Shown here one piece after another: positions 37,242 to 44,733 of a stretch of DNA of 64,000 bases (positions are counted from its first letter, which is position 1; each line of letters starts with the position of its first letter). The DNA lies in the NCBI GenBank assembly GCA_030744435.1, contig JASLQO010000032.1, forward strand, positions 310,001 to 374,000, given 5' to 3'. Below the pieces are notes generated by a model. It saw only the letters and a list, made by a program, of their open reading frames with translations, made no database searches and was not told where the DNA came from. The translations under genes were made by a program, and so were the position numbers. Origin of the DNA: JASLQO01 sp002327525 (GTDB taxonomy: Bacteria; Pseudomonadota; Gammaproteobacteria; Pseudomonadales; Azotimanducaceae).

Positions 37242-38003
37242 TCAGGGTTTGATGGATTCACGCAACTGGAATTTGAGTACCTTACCCGTCGCGTTACGCG
37301 GCAATTCGTCAATGAACACCACGTGGTTGGGGTGCTTGAAACGCGCAAGCCGCGGCTGGCAGTGCTCGAGGATCGTCTGGACCAAAAGCACGTGCCCCTC
37401 CTGCAGCGCTACCACCTCGGCACCCGCCAGCACCATCTTCAACATGGAGAAATCGGCTCTCAGGTTCTTCGGGTGATCTCGCAGCGCATTGAAAATGGCG
37501 GGCACACCAACAAAGTGCGTGATGCCGAGGTCGCCCCGGATACCGGCTCCATCGAGCAATCCCAGTAGCAGGCGGTGATCAACCGATTCATAGTAGGACA
37601 CGACATCGAATCGGGCTACATAGGTATATCGATCTGCGATCCGCTCAAGATGACGTACCGTGCCCTTGACCCCGCCGTGGCCCTTTAGGTGCTTGCAGCG
37701 GCGGCTGAGGACGGGTTTTAAGTCATGGCGCAACAGATCGAGGGCGGTCCTTTGTATTGACCTGCTGTTTGGACACCACATGGCAAACCATCGGCCCTCG
37801 TCATACCAAAGACCCCTAAGCACCAGACGGGCGCCCGCTACCCTCTGGCGATCCTGCGCGATGGACCACCGGTCAGGGTAGTTGGCAATGGCATAGATTC
37901 TGGTCATCAAAGCTACCGTGAAATAGTGGGCCCAAGAGCGCCGTTGCGCGTTAGAAATTGGCGATAAGGGCACGGCGTTTAGCCGGCACATTGCCTTGCC
38001 CAC
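37242..38003 (-). pseudogene. Reverse transcriptase / acyl-CoA synthetase chimera
   Basis: One 253-codon frame joins three pieces. Codons 1 to about 156 look like the N-terminal part of a reverse transcriptase, with KHLKGHGGVKGTVRHLERI and YVARFDVVSYYESVDHRLLL (RT blocks 1-2; the catalytic YxDD block is absent). Near 37535 it changes to an AMP-binding acyl-CoA synthetase (GITHFVGVPAIFNALRDHP, MLKMVLAGAEV), and near 37406 it skips to the C-terminus of that family (RLARFKHPNHVVFIDELPRN, ATGKVLKFQLRE). The joins are in frame, but neither enzyme would work. It lies 46 bases before the aminotransferase. Confidence 0.78.
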
Positions 38004-38328
38004 ACAGGTCTGGTGCTATGGAGAAATTAGCGACTGCTTACGTAGAACTTTGACAAGCGGAGACAGACCACAGGAATCTAGAGAAGCCTAGGCTGGCCAA
38101 ACCCGTCTACCAGATATTCCGTCTCCCCTGAATTTCCTACTTCATAAAAAGCCCCCGGCCACGGATAGGAAGTATTAACGCGCTTTTCGTATCGGATTGA
38201 AACTAACGGCTGGGGGTCAGTCAGCAAAACTGTGTCTGCAAAAATCAGATGAACCCGCTATTATTCTAAACCTCCTGCTCAGACTCTTGTTTGTTGTAGG
38301 AGGAAAAACAGGCTTCTCTAAAAGCTAC
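38004..38328. other. Gap upstream of tRNA-Sec
   Basis: These 325 bases are AT-richer than most of the window and hold no recognisable gene. They must include the tRNA-Sec promoter, but no clear -35/-10 pair stands out. A sequence ending in GGATTGAAAC at about 38193-38202 resembles the end of some CRISPR repeats but occurs once. Confidence 0.4.
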
Positions 38329-38421
38329 GGAAGAGCGTCATCTCCGGTGGGGTGCGCGGCCTTCAAAGCCGTTGAGGTGCGAATACGCGCCTGGTGGGTT
38401 CGACTCCTACCTCTTCCGCCA
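38329..38421 (+). tRNA. selC: tRNA-Sec (anticodon TCA)
   Basis: A 93-base gene closely following E. coli selC in layout: acceptor GGAAGAG/CTCTTCC, a six-pair D stem CATCTC/GGGGTG around CGGT, anticodon stem GCGGC/GCCGT with loop CTTCAAA (anticodon TCA), a long variable arm AGGTGCG/CGCGCCT, T arm GTGGG-TTCGACT-CCTAC, discriminator G and an encoded CCA. Bacterial tRNA-Sec usually has an acceptor-T helix of 8+5 pairs. Here only 7+5 form and C8 faces C. selA and selB lie upstream on the same strand. Confidence 0.95.
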
Positions 38422-39070
38422 CTAACCACCCACAGCAAATATTTTCGATCCATTTCTCGGAAAGGGTGGGTGCGACGCGTTCATAAACGTCATCAAGGCT
38501 GAAGACCCTTCTCCCGACAATTTGGGAGAGATGCTGCGTGACCACTTTTCTTTCCTTCAATCAGTCCGCAACGCAAGGAATAGCATTGAACACTCACAAC
38601 CAGATATAAAACTAGTCGCCGCCAACCCTAAACACGACCCCGAGAACCAGCTGTTGCCCCCAACCATCGAGACAGTCCACCACAACACGCCAATTGCAAC
38701 TACACCGGCACCCCAAATCATGGAGCCATTGATCGATCACATTCTAGATACTGTTGAGTTTGTGATGCCCGGAATCTGTGCGCGACAGGTTCAGCCCACT
38801 GCTAACATCGTGGCCCAGTTCGCTGAGTATTCAGACGAGATCCGCAGAAGCTCCATATTCGCTACGGGTATGGGATTCTCCACGGTACACGGCTCCTACC
38901 TCTATCATGATTCAGCGAAGACGCTATCCGTAGTTTGTGCCATAAACGGTATAGCACTGCAGAACACTTCACCACGTGAGAGAAAGCGGGCCCGTAGGTG
39001 CATCGCGCTGGTAGACGCACTGATGGAAGGGCTCATGGAGCGTTCCATCGAAGACATCCGGATACAGGGC
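38422..39070 (+). pseudogene. 5'-truncated ORF with HEPN-like motif
   Basis: Directly behind tRNA-Sec a frame is open without a start: FDPFLGKGGCDAFINVIKAE, then the part from the ATG at 38522, MGEMLRDHFSFLQSVRNARN followed by SIEHSQPD. The motif RNSIEH fits R-x4-H of HEPN RNases, but this is one short match. The frame continues through unfamiliar sequence (GMGFSTVHGSYLYHDSAKTL) until it runs into a TetR-type tail in another frame near 39070. GC content is lower than in core genes. Probably a remnant of DNA inserted at the tRNA gene. Confidence 0.5.
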
Positions 39071-39255
39071 TTGCAGGTATTCTCCCAGGACTGCTCGAAA
39101 AGGCACTCCAGCGCGGAGAGCTACCGGAAGATGCTAATATCGATTTGCTGCGGCTGGCGGTGGGGTCCGTTTTCTTCGGCGTGCCGCTGCAGGTGGGTGC
39201 TGCGTATTTCGACGCGGTGGCCGACCTGCAGCGTCGACAATTACAGCCGATCTAG
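39070..39255 (+). pseudogene. TetR-family regulator C-terminal fragment
   Basis: About 60 codons read LAGILPGLLEKALQRGELPE and DLLRLAVGSVFFGVPLQVGA to a stop at 39253-39255. This is the pattern of a TetR ligand-binding domain end. The DNA-binding half is absent and the upstream DNA belongs to an unrelated frame, so this is a truncated remnant. It lies 26 bases before the Lnt-like gene, which the complete regulator may once have controlled. Confidence 0.6.
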
Positions 39256-39281
39256 GCAGGCACCCGGGCAGAGGAGGCATG

Positions 39282-40766
39282 ATGAGCACGAATGTATCTG
39301 AGGTATCCAAGGTGTCGGACGCGTTGGAGGTCCCTGAAGTATCGATCGAGCGCATATGGGGCGTTCCGAAGAACGCGTGGCTGGCGCTCGGCTTGGTGGT
39401 GATGGTATTCATTGGAAACCGCTACAACGTGGCGCCACTTGCCTGGGTCGCGGCGGTCCCCTTACTGCTGTACATGCGTCAGCGTTCGGGCTGGCGGGAT
39501 GGTGTGGTGCTGTTTTTGGCCCTGCAGGTGTGGGGCTTCTTCGCGCTGCTGAAGATCGTCACCGATCCGCTGCCGGTGACCTTTGCGTTCATGTTCTCGA
39601 TACCGGTCGCGCTCTCCACCTACGTGCTGTATGAGGTGTTCGAGGTGATGCGCCGTCGTCTTGGTGACGGTTGGGGCGTGGTACTTTTCCCTGCGCTCAC
39701 GGTGTTGGATGAGTGGATCGCTTCGTACACCAGCCCGATGGGCAGTTGGGGATCACTCGCCTACACGCAGATCGACAACCTTGCGCTGATGCAGTTGGCC
39801 TCGGTGACCGGACTGACCGGCATCTCGGCGTTACTGGCCTGTACATCAGTGCTCGTCGCCGTGCTGATCGCCAGCGCTGACAGGCGTCGCTACTTTGCGC
39901 CAATCGCCATTGTCGTGATCCTGGCTGTGGCGGCGCACGGATTCGGTGCTCTGAGGCTCGAGCAGACCATCGAAGGGCCAATGGTTTCCGTGGCAGGGGT
40001 AGTGAGCGGCCGGGCGATCAATGGCGGCATGAAAGCGGACGACGAGGCCGAGCAGCAGGCGTTGTTCACTCTCAGCCAAAACGCTGCCGAACGCGGCGCC
40101 GAGCTGATCGTGTGGAACGAGACGGCGACGATAGTATCCGCCGCCAGAGAAGCCGCGATGGTCGAGCGTGGACAGCAGCTTGCAAGCAATTACGGTGTCG
40201 ATCTGGTGATGGCGTACGGCGTGCCGCAGGCTGATACAGGGCGGTTTGCCAACAAGTATGTCTGGCTCACGCCGCAGGGAGGTATCGAAACCTATCTAAA
40301 ACACCATCCGGTACCGGGCGAACCCTCCATTGCGGGCACCGAACCGCTGGTCGTTCACGAGCGACCATATGGGCAGGCTGCCGGTGCGATCTGCTACGAC
40401 TATGATTTTCCCGCCATGGGCAAGACCCATGCGAAGCTCGGTGCCGGTCTGGTCGTGGTGCCATCGGCCGACTGGAAGGGCATTGACCCCTATCACACTC
40501 AGATGGCTTCGGTGAGAGGCATCGAAGGTGGGTTTTCAGTGGTACGCCCCGTATGGGCATCTACGAGCGGTGCTTACGACGCCTATGGGCGAGCCCGGGC
40601 GACGATGAGCTACTACGAGGGAGAAAGCCTGTTCATCGCACGGGTGCCGACCACGCGCATCGACACTCTCTACAGCCGCATTGGCGAAGTGGTAGCGCCC
40701 CTCGCCCTGATCTGCCTCCTTGCTGGCCTGGTCAGGCTATTACTCAACCGCCGAAGCGCAGGGTAG
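39282..40766 (+). CDS. Lnt-like membrane carbon-nitrogen hydrolase
   Basis: A 494-residue protein with about six membrane segments in the first 210 residues and a nitrilase domain outside (about 225-460), plus a last membrane span (VVAPLALICLLAGLVRLLL). This is the layout of apolipoprotein N-acyltransferase. The Glu-Lys-Cys triad can be read in LIVWNETATI, YLKHHPVPGE and GAICYDYDFP. Similarity to genuine Lnt is limited, and core lnt usually sits with ybeX, so it may use another substrate. GAGGAGG precedes two adjacent ATGs (39279, 39282). Confidence 0.75.
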   Translation: MSTNVSEVSKVSDALEVPEVSIERIWGVPKNAWLALGLVVMVFIGNRYNVAPLAWVAAVPLLLYMRQRSGWRDGVVLFLALQVWGFFALLKIVTDPLPVTFAFMFSIPVALSTYVLYEVFEVMRRRLGDGWGVVLFPALTVLDEWIASYTSPMGSWGSLAYTQIDNLALMQLASVTGLTGISALLACTSVLVAVLIASADRRRYFAPIAIVVILAVAAHGFGALRLEQTIEGPMVSVAGVVSGRAINGGMKADDEAEQQALFTLSQNAAERGAELIVWNETATIVSAAREAAMVERGQQLASNYGVDLVMAYGVPQADTGRFANKYVWLTPQGGIETYLKHHPVPGEPSIAGTEPLVVHERPYGQAAGAICYDYDFPAMGKTHAKLGAGLVVVPSADWKGIDPYHTQMASVRGIEGGFSVVRPVWASTSGAYDAYGRARATMSYYEGESLFIARVPTTRIDTLYSRIGEVVAPLALICLLAGLVRLLLNRRSAG

Positions 40767-41124
40767 AGAGACAAGCCTGACACCCTTTTTTTGAAAAGGG
40801 CATCCAATGCAGACCTCGCACGCCCTGTAAGGACAGAGCGTTCAGCGGGAGTCTAGTTGCCCGTCACTTGGCGGGGCCGGTCCGGACACGCGAACAGCTC
40901 TGTTGATGGGCATCAGGCTCACGCTTACCGCTTGTGTTGGAGGGGGCGGTGGTCGTGGGGGTAGCGGTCCACAGGCGCTACCAGCTCCGCCCGCCGAACA
41001 CGATGCTGGGGGAACTCATGGGTGCCGCTGCACTACTGTTCGAAACCGCATTTTGTTTCCAGCTGAAGGGTGTCTCGATGAGCAGATTTATGGAGGGGGA
41101 GAACCATCAGCAGTCCACTTCCAA
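40767..41124. other. Gap with hairpin, no gene recognised
   Basis: No recognisable gene. A perfect CCCTTTT/AAAAGGG hairpin with a TTTG loop lies at 40783-40800, 17 bases after the Lnt-like stop. It has no T-run after it, so it is only a possible transcription end. The rest has short frames of odd composition (runs of Gly) and probably derives from the adjacent insertion-sequence remnant. Confidence 0.4.
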
Positions 41125-41460
41125 GCGCATCACCCAGGTGTTTGGCAATGTGGAACTTGTCGAACACGATCTGCGTATCCGGCAGTGCATCTTCCGTTGC
41201 ACGAATGTATGCCAGCCACATATCCATCGCCACTTCCTCGATGCGGCCGCACTGCACTTCGGTCAGTGTGTCGTAGAAACCCGAAAGCACTTGTGCGTCC
41301 CGAACTTCGGCCTGTACCAGTCTCGCGGCCAATGGTGGGCGGAAACATACAGCCTCCCATCAGTTTGGAAGCGCGCAAGCATCCGGTCGCAAGACGTACC
41401 GGCATCGTCGGTTGTCGTGAGGACCAGCATCGGAATATCTAACTCTTCGAACGAGGGTTA
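41125..41460 (-). mobile_element. ISL3-type transposase remnant
   Basis: On the minus strand the segment YDTLTEVQCGRIEEVAMDMW, then LAYIRATEDALPDTQIVFDK and FHIAKHLGDA is typical for the DDE domain of ISL3-family transposases. After LGDA (about 41125) the frame goes into unrelated sequence. Upstream (41300-41460) the frame is disrupted and only weakly similar. No terminal inverted repeats were found, so this is a decayed piece. Confidence 0.7.
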
Positions 41461-41900
41461 GTACATGCCGAAATATCCCGCCTCGAACGCCACAACGAAG
41501 CCGACATAGACTGCGGGCTTGCGGACATCGTCTCCAATCGGTTGGAGGAAACGACATGTTTCACCACTATTTCCGTTCATGCTGCGGCACCTCGCCGCGT
41601 TACGCCTACACCTTTGTCAGCGACTGTGATAGCAAATCGGCGACCGGCTGCCACAGCAGGCGGCACTCGCGCCACACCGGTGGCCGCCAACGCAGTCGGA
41701 GCTCCGGTGTACGTCGCCCACTGCGTTACCTGAGCTACCATCTCGGTCTTGAGGAGAAACAGATGCGGTTGCGCTACATTGAGTTTCTCGATGAAAACGG
41801 AGTACGGGTCTTCGACCTCAACGCCTTGTACTGCCTCGCTCACGCAGGTTCTCCTGTCATGATACTGGCCAAGTTGCGTGTTGAAACTCGATGCTATCAC
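41461..41900. other. Gap between IS remnant and MetX-like gene
   Basis: No gene is recognised in these 440 bases. Frames are open on both strands but the products (rich in Arg, Ser, Thr) do not resemble known proteins. The region probably contains the outer part of the IS remnant and the original upstream DNA of the acyltransferase gene, mixed by rearrangement. Confidence 0.35.
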
Positions 41901-43001
41901 ATGCCTAATGCGTGCATGCATGCACTGAAAAAACACATCCTGAACGGCTCGTTCGACATGCGACGCGGGCGATTGCAGAGCCCGACTTTCGCCTATGAGA
42001 CGTGGGGACGACTGAACAGAGACCGCGACAACGCCGTGCTTCTATTTACGGGCCTCTCACCCTCGGCCCACGCCGCATCTTCTCCCGACGACCCGAGTAC
42101 GGGCTGGTGGGAAGACGTCATCGGTCCGGGCAAGCCCATCGACACTAATCGCTTCTACGTAATCTGCGTCAACTCGCTCGGCAGCTGTTTCGGCTCCACC
42201 GGACCCTCTTCCATCGATCCCATTACCGCTCGCCCCTACCGGCTCACTTTTCCCGTGCTCACGGTGGAGGACATCGCCAATGGCGGGGCGCACATACTCG
42301 ACAACCTCGGCATAGATACACTCTTTGCTGTGGCTGGCGCCTCCATGGGCGGCATGACGGCACTCGCTTTCGCCCTGCAGTTTCCCGGCCGCTACCAGGG
42401 GTTCGTCTCCATCTCATCGGCAGCACGCAGCCTGCCCTTCTCCATCGCGCTGCGCTCGCTGCAGCGCGAGATGATCCGTAACGACCCAGCCTGGCTCAAC
42501 GGCGAGTACGACGTCGAACATGGCCCGGTGAGTGGTATGCGCCTCGCACGCAAACTCGGTATGATCAGCTATCGTAGCGCGTGGGAGTGGGAGGCACGTT
42601 TCGGACGTGAGCGCGCCACGATCGATGTCCAGGACGAAGACAATCCGTTCGGTATCGACTTCGAAGTGGAAGCATACCTTGAAGCGCACGCCAACAAGTT
42701 CATCGGCTCATTCGATCCCAACTGCTACCTGTATCTGTCACGCGCCATGGATCTTTTCGATGCATCCGACTGGGGCGGGAGTACGGGGGCAGCCATGCAA
42801 CGTATCACCGCTGAACGCGTCCTGATTATCGGCGTGGAGTCGGATTTCCTGTTCCCGCTACAGCAGCAACAGGAACTTGCCGTCGCCCTGCGCAGTTGCA
42901 TATCGGATGTCGATTTTCAGCGCCTGCCCTCGCTACAGGGACACGACTCGTTTCTCGTGGACATGGACCGTTTCCGCCCGGCAATCGCGCGTTTCTTCTA
43001 G
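41901..43001 (+). CDS. MetX-family acyltransferase, likely serine O-succinyltransferase
   Basis: An alpha/beta-hydrolase acyltransferase of about 366 residues. The nucleophile Ser is in VAGASMGGMTALAF, with the His in LQGHDSFLVD. The segment FTGLSPSAHAASSPDDPSTG is closer to Xanthomonas-type serine O-succinyltransferases (cysteine synthesis) than to classical homoserine acetyltransferases; this rests on memory of those proteins. The family region begins at SFDMRRGRLQSPTFAYETWG. Starts are possible at 41901, 41916 and 41958, none with a good ribosome site, and the first residues may be altered by the rearranged upstream DNA. Confidence 0.8.
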   Translation: MPNACMHALKKHILNGSFDMRRGRLQSPTFAYETWGRLNRDRDNAVLLFTGLSPSAHAASSPDDPSTGWWEDVIGPGKPIDTNRFYVICVNSLGSCFGSTGPSSIDPITARPYRLTFPVLTVEDIANGGAHILDNLGIDTLFAVAGASMGGMTALAFALQFPGRYQGFVSISSAARSLPFSIALRSLQREMIRNDPAWLNGEYDVEHGPVSGMRLARKLGMISYRSAWEWEARFGRERATIDVQDEDNPFGIDFEVEAYLEAHANKFIGSFDPNCYLYLSRAMDLFDASDWGGSTGAAMQRITAERVLIIGVESDFLFPLQQQQELAVALRSCISDVDFQRLPSLQGHDSFLVDMDRFRPAIARFF

Positions 43002-43019
43002 GGCCCGCTAACCCCGGCC

Positions 43020-43664
43020 TTACGGGACCGGTATTCCCCGATCACCCGCCAGCCTGGCGCGAGCCAACTCGCTCAGCATGTCCGCGTCCATGTAGCCACC
43101 GGCAAACAGCGTACGTTCACCATCCTGTTCTTCCCATAGCAGCGACGGCAACGCATTGGTGCCGAACGCCCTCGAGGTTTCGAACTGAAACTGTACCAGT
43201 GCCTGTGTTCGGTCAGAGTCGAGGAGCGGCACGAAATCACCTTCCGCGATGCCGAACTCGTCAGCCACCCGAATCAACACCTCGCGCTCGTTGATATTGA
43301 TCCCCTCCACGAAGAACAGCGCCTGAAGCCGGTGCAGGTAGCCGAATGGCGGCGCACCGGTCAGGGTGCGTATTGCTTCGACAGCCACGCACGGTAGTGT
43401 GCTGTTGTAGATCAGCACGTCCGGCAGCCGAAAGCCAAAAGTTTCTCCTGTGGTCGCATGCACCTCCTGCCAGATTTTCATGAGGTGCCGGCGTCCGAAT
43501 TCCCCGAGGTTCTGCGTACCATGCGTATTGATACCTCCAAGCAGAACATCAAAGCGCACCTCGTCGCGAAGGCGGTGCCGTGCATCCTCCACAGCACGCG
43601 ACATTCCCCAACACCACGAACACAGCGGATCGGTGACCACGTACAATGCGGGTGTACGATTCAT
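43020..43664 (-). CDS. DsbA-family thioredoxin-like protein
   Basis: A 214-residue thioredoxin-fold protein with a CSWCWG redox site at residues 15-20 (VVTDPLCSWCWGMSRAVE) and an alpha-helical insertion, ending with NALPSLLWEEQDGERTLFAG, which contains the cis-Pro region. No signal peptide is seen, so it is probably cytoplasmic, like FrnE or related DsbA-family proteins. Convergent with the acyltransferase gene. Confidence 0.82.
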   Translation of the reverse strand: MNRTPALYVVTDPLCSWCWGMSRAVEDARHRLRDEVRFDVLLGGINTHGTQNLGEFGRRHLMKIWQEVHATTGETFGFRLPDVLIYNSTLPCVAVEAIRTLTGAPPFGYLHRLQALFFVEGININEREVLIRVADEFGIAEGDFVPLLDSDRTQALVQFQFETSRAFGTNALPSLLWEEQDGERTLFAGGYMDADMLSELARARLAGDRGIPVP

Positions 43665-43754
43665 ACGGCCGTGTCCTCGTAATTACGAGCACCGTCCCGG
43701 CCAGGTCGTTGTCTCGCAGGAAATCCGGCTCGCGGGGCGCGAGCCATCGGGTCG

Positions 43755-44051
43755 TCAGTCGTCGAGATCCAGATAGTCGAGATCGTCGTCGAGTTCGCGC
43801 TCCTCGATGCGTTTCTCGATCGCCCGTCGTGTGGCCAGAGCGCGCGCATTCTGCTCCTTTTGACTCAGTTCCACGACCTTGTCGATCTCGAGGTCTTGTT
43901 CGTCTGCTTCGCTCTCGAAATCCGAGAGGTCTTCATCTGGCAGGGGTTGGTCCGAATCAGTGTCGTCATCGTCGCCAAAGTCCTCCTCTTCCTCAACGAG
44001 GTCGACTTGATCATTCGCTGCGTTTTTTGCTTCTCGCTTAAGCCGCGCCAT
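43755..44051 (-). CDS. PA3496-like acidic protein
   Basis: A 98-residue, very acidic protein: a basic start (MARLKREAKNA), a central run of Asp and Glu, and a C-terminal helix ATRRAIEKRIEERELDDDLD ending in YLDLDD. This C-terminus resembles the PA3496 family of small proteins linked to envelope integrity in Pseudomonas. No membrane segment. The function is not established. Confidence 0.65.
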   Translation of the reverse strand: MARLKREAKNAANDQVDLVEEEEDFGDDDDTDSDQPLPDEDLSDFESEADEQDLEIDKVVELSQKEQNARALATRRAIEKRIEERELDDDLDYLDLDD

Positions 44052-44195
44052 CGCGCCCGTCTCCCCGTTGATCCATCCAGAACGCAGGTGAGATAAGATT
44101 TAAACAATAATGGTTTTTTAGGCCCGAACGCAGACACTGTCAAGCAACGATAAGGGAAAAATCGACGAACTGAGAATCAGATCGAAATCTGACGG

Positions 44196-44285
44196 TCAGG
44201 CAAGCAGCGGTAACGCAAGGTAGGCGACGAACGCGCCCAGCGCCGCGAGGCTGGTCCGGGAAATCTTGTAGCTACCAATCGTCAT
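44196..44285 (-). CDS. Putative 29-residue membrane peptide
   Basis: A short frame codes MTIGSYKISRTSLAALGAFV followed by AYLALPLLA and a stop. It is a basic start followed by one clear membrane span, the layout of small membrane proteins. No strong ribosome site is visible and no homologue is recalled. It could instead be a fragment of a larger transporter, since a truncated membrane-protein tail lies 75 bases away on the same strand. Confidence 0.35.
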   Translation of the reverse strand: MTIGSYKISRTSLAALGAFVAYLALPLLA

Positions 44286-44359
44286 CCGAACACACTACGC
44301 CCGGGATCGCATGGCAAGAAGAATCGATTCGCTCTATGAATATAATCTCTGGTCGCGCA

Positions 44360-44586
44360 CTATCCGGTGATCCACAAGATTGCGATCAGAGTCAGGGGCG
44401 CCACGACACCCCATACCACTAGCGCGTGTACAAGCACGCTGCCCTCTAGCTGACGGAATGTCTCACGCATCATTTCCACGCCGACCAGGAAAAGCACCAC
44501 AACCAGCAGCGACTTGCTCCCTTTGGAAGGAGGCGCAGTCCGCAGGGATTTTTCGGCATATTGCCTCCGAGAGTAAGCGGGCTACA
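44360..44586 (-). pseudogene. Membrane protein tail, YeiH-like
   Basis: This frame has no start near its stop-bounded beginning and encodes a C-terminal piece with two membrane spans: KSLLVVVLFLVGVEMMRETF and HALVVWGVVAPLTLIAILWI. The arrangement resembles the end of YeiH-family putative sulfate exporters, though the match is not strong. The rest of the gene is missing. The nearby 29-residue membrane frame may belong to the same lost region. Confidence 0.45.
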
Positions 44587-44625
44587 ACATGGTAATGGCG
44601 GACGCAAGAATCGCGTAAGGGCGCG

Positions 44626-44698
44626 TCGTACGGGCCTTTTAGACTGCGTTGCGTTTCTTGGCAACATACCGGATATTCCCGGCAAAAGGCCCGTATGA
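44626..44698. repeat. Long inverted repeat
   Basis: Arms of 15 bases, TCGTACGGGCCTTTT at 44626-44640 and AAAAGGCCCGTATGA at 44684-44698, pair at 14 of 15 positions around a 43-base spacer. It lies 36 bases beyond the stop of the acyl-CoA synthetase gene. It may be a terminator-like structure for that transcript or a small mobile-repeat remnant. Confidence 0.6.
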
Positions 44699-44733
44699 CA
44701 CGCTGAGCAATCGTTAATTAGCCAGAGGTCCCT

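Noticed and set aside
38188..38202. CRISPR-repeat-like end (GGATTGAAAC) near the reverse-transcriptase fragment
   Set aside because: It occurs only once, with no spaced copies and no cas genes in the window.
39282..40766. Calling the membrane nitrilase the housekeeping Lnt
   Set aside because: The fold and triad fit, but sequence and surroundings are not those of core lnt, so only an Lnt-like call is made.
40783..40800. Hairpin after the Lnt-like gene as an intrinsic terminator
   Set aside because: The stem is AT-rich at its base and no T-run follows; it is kept only as a note in the gap description.
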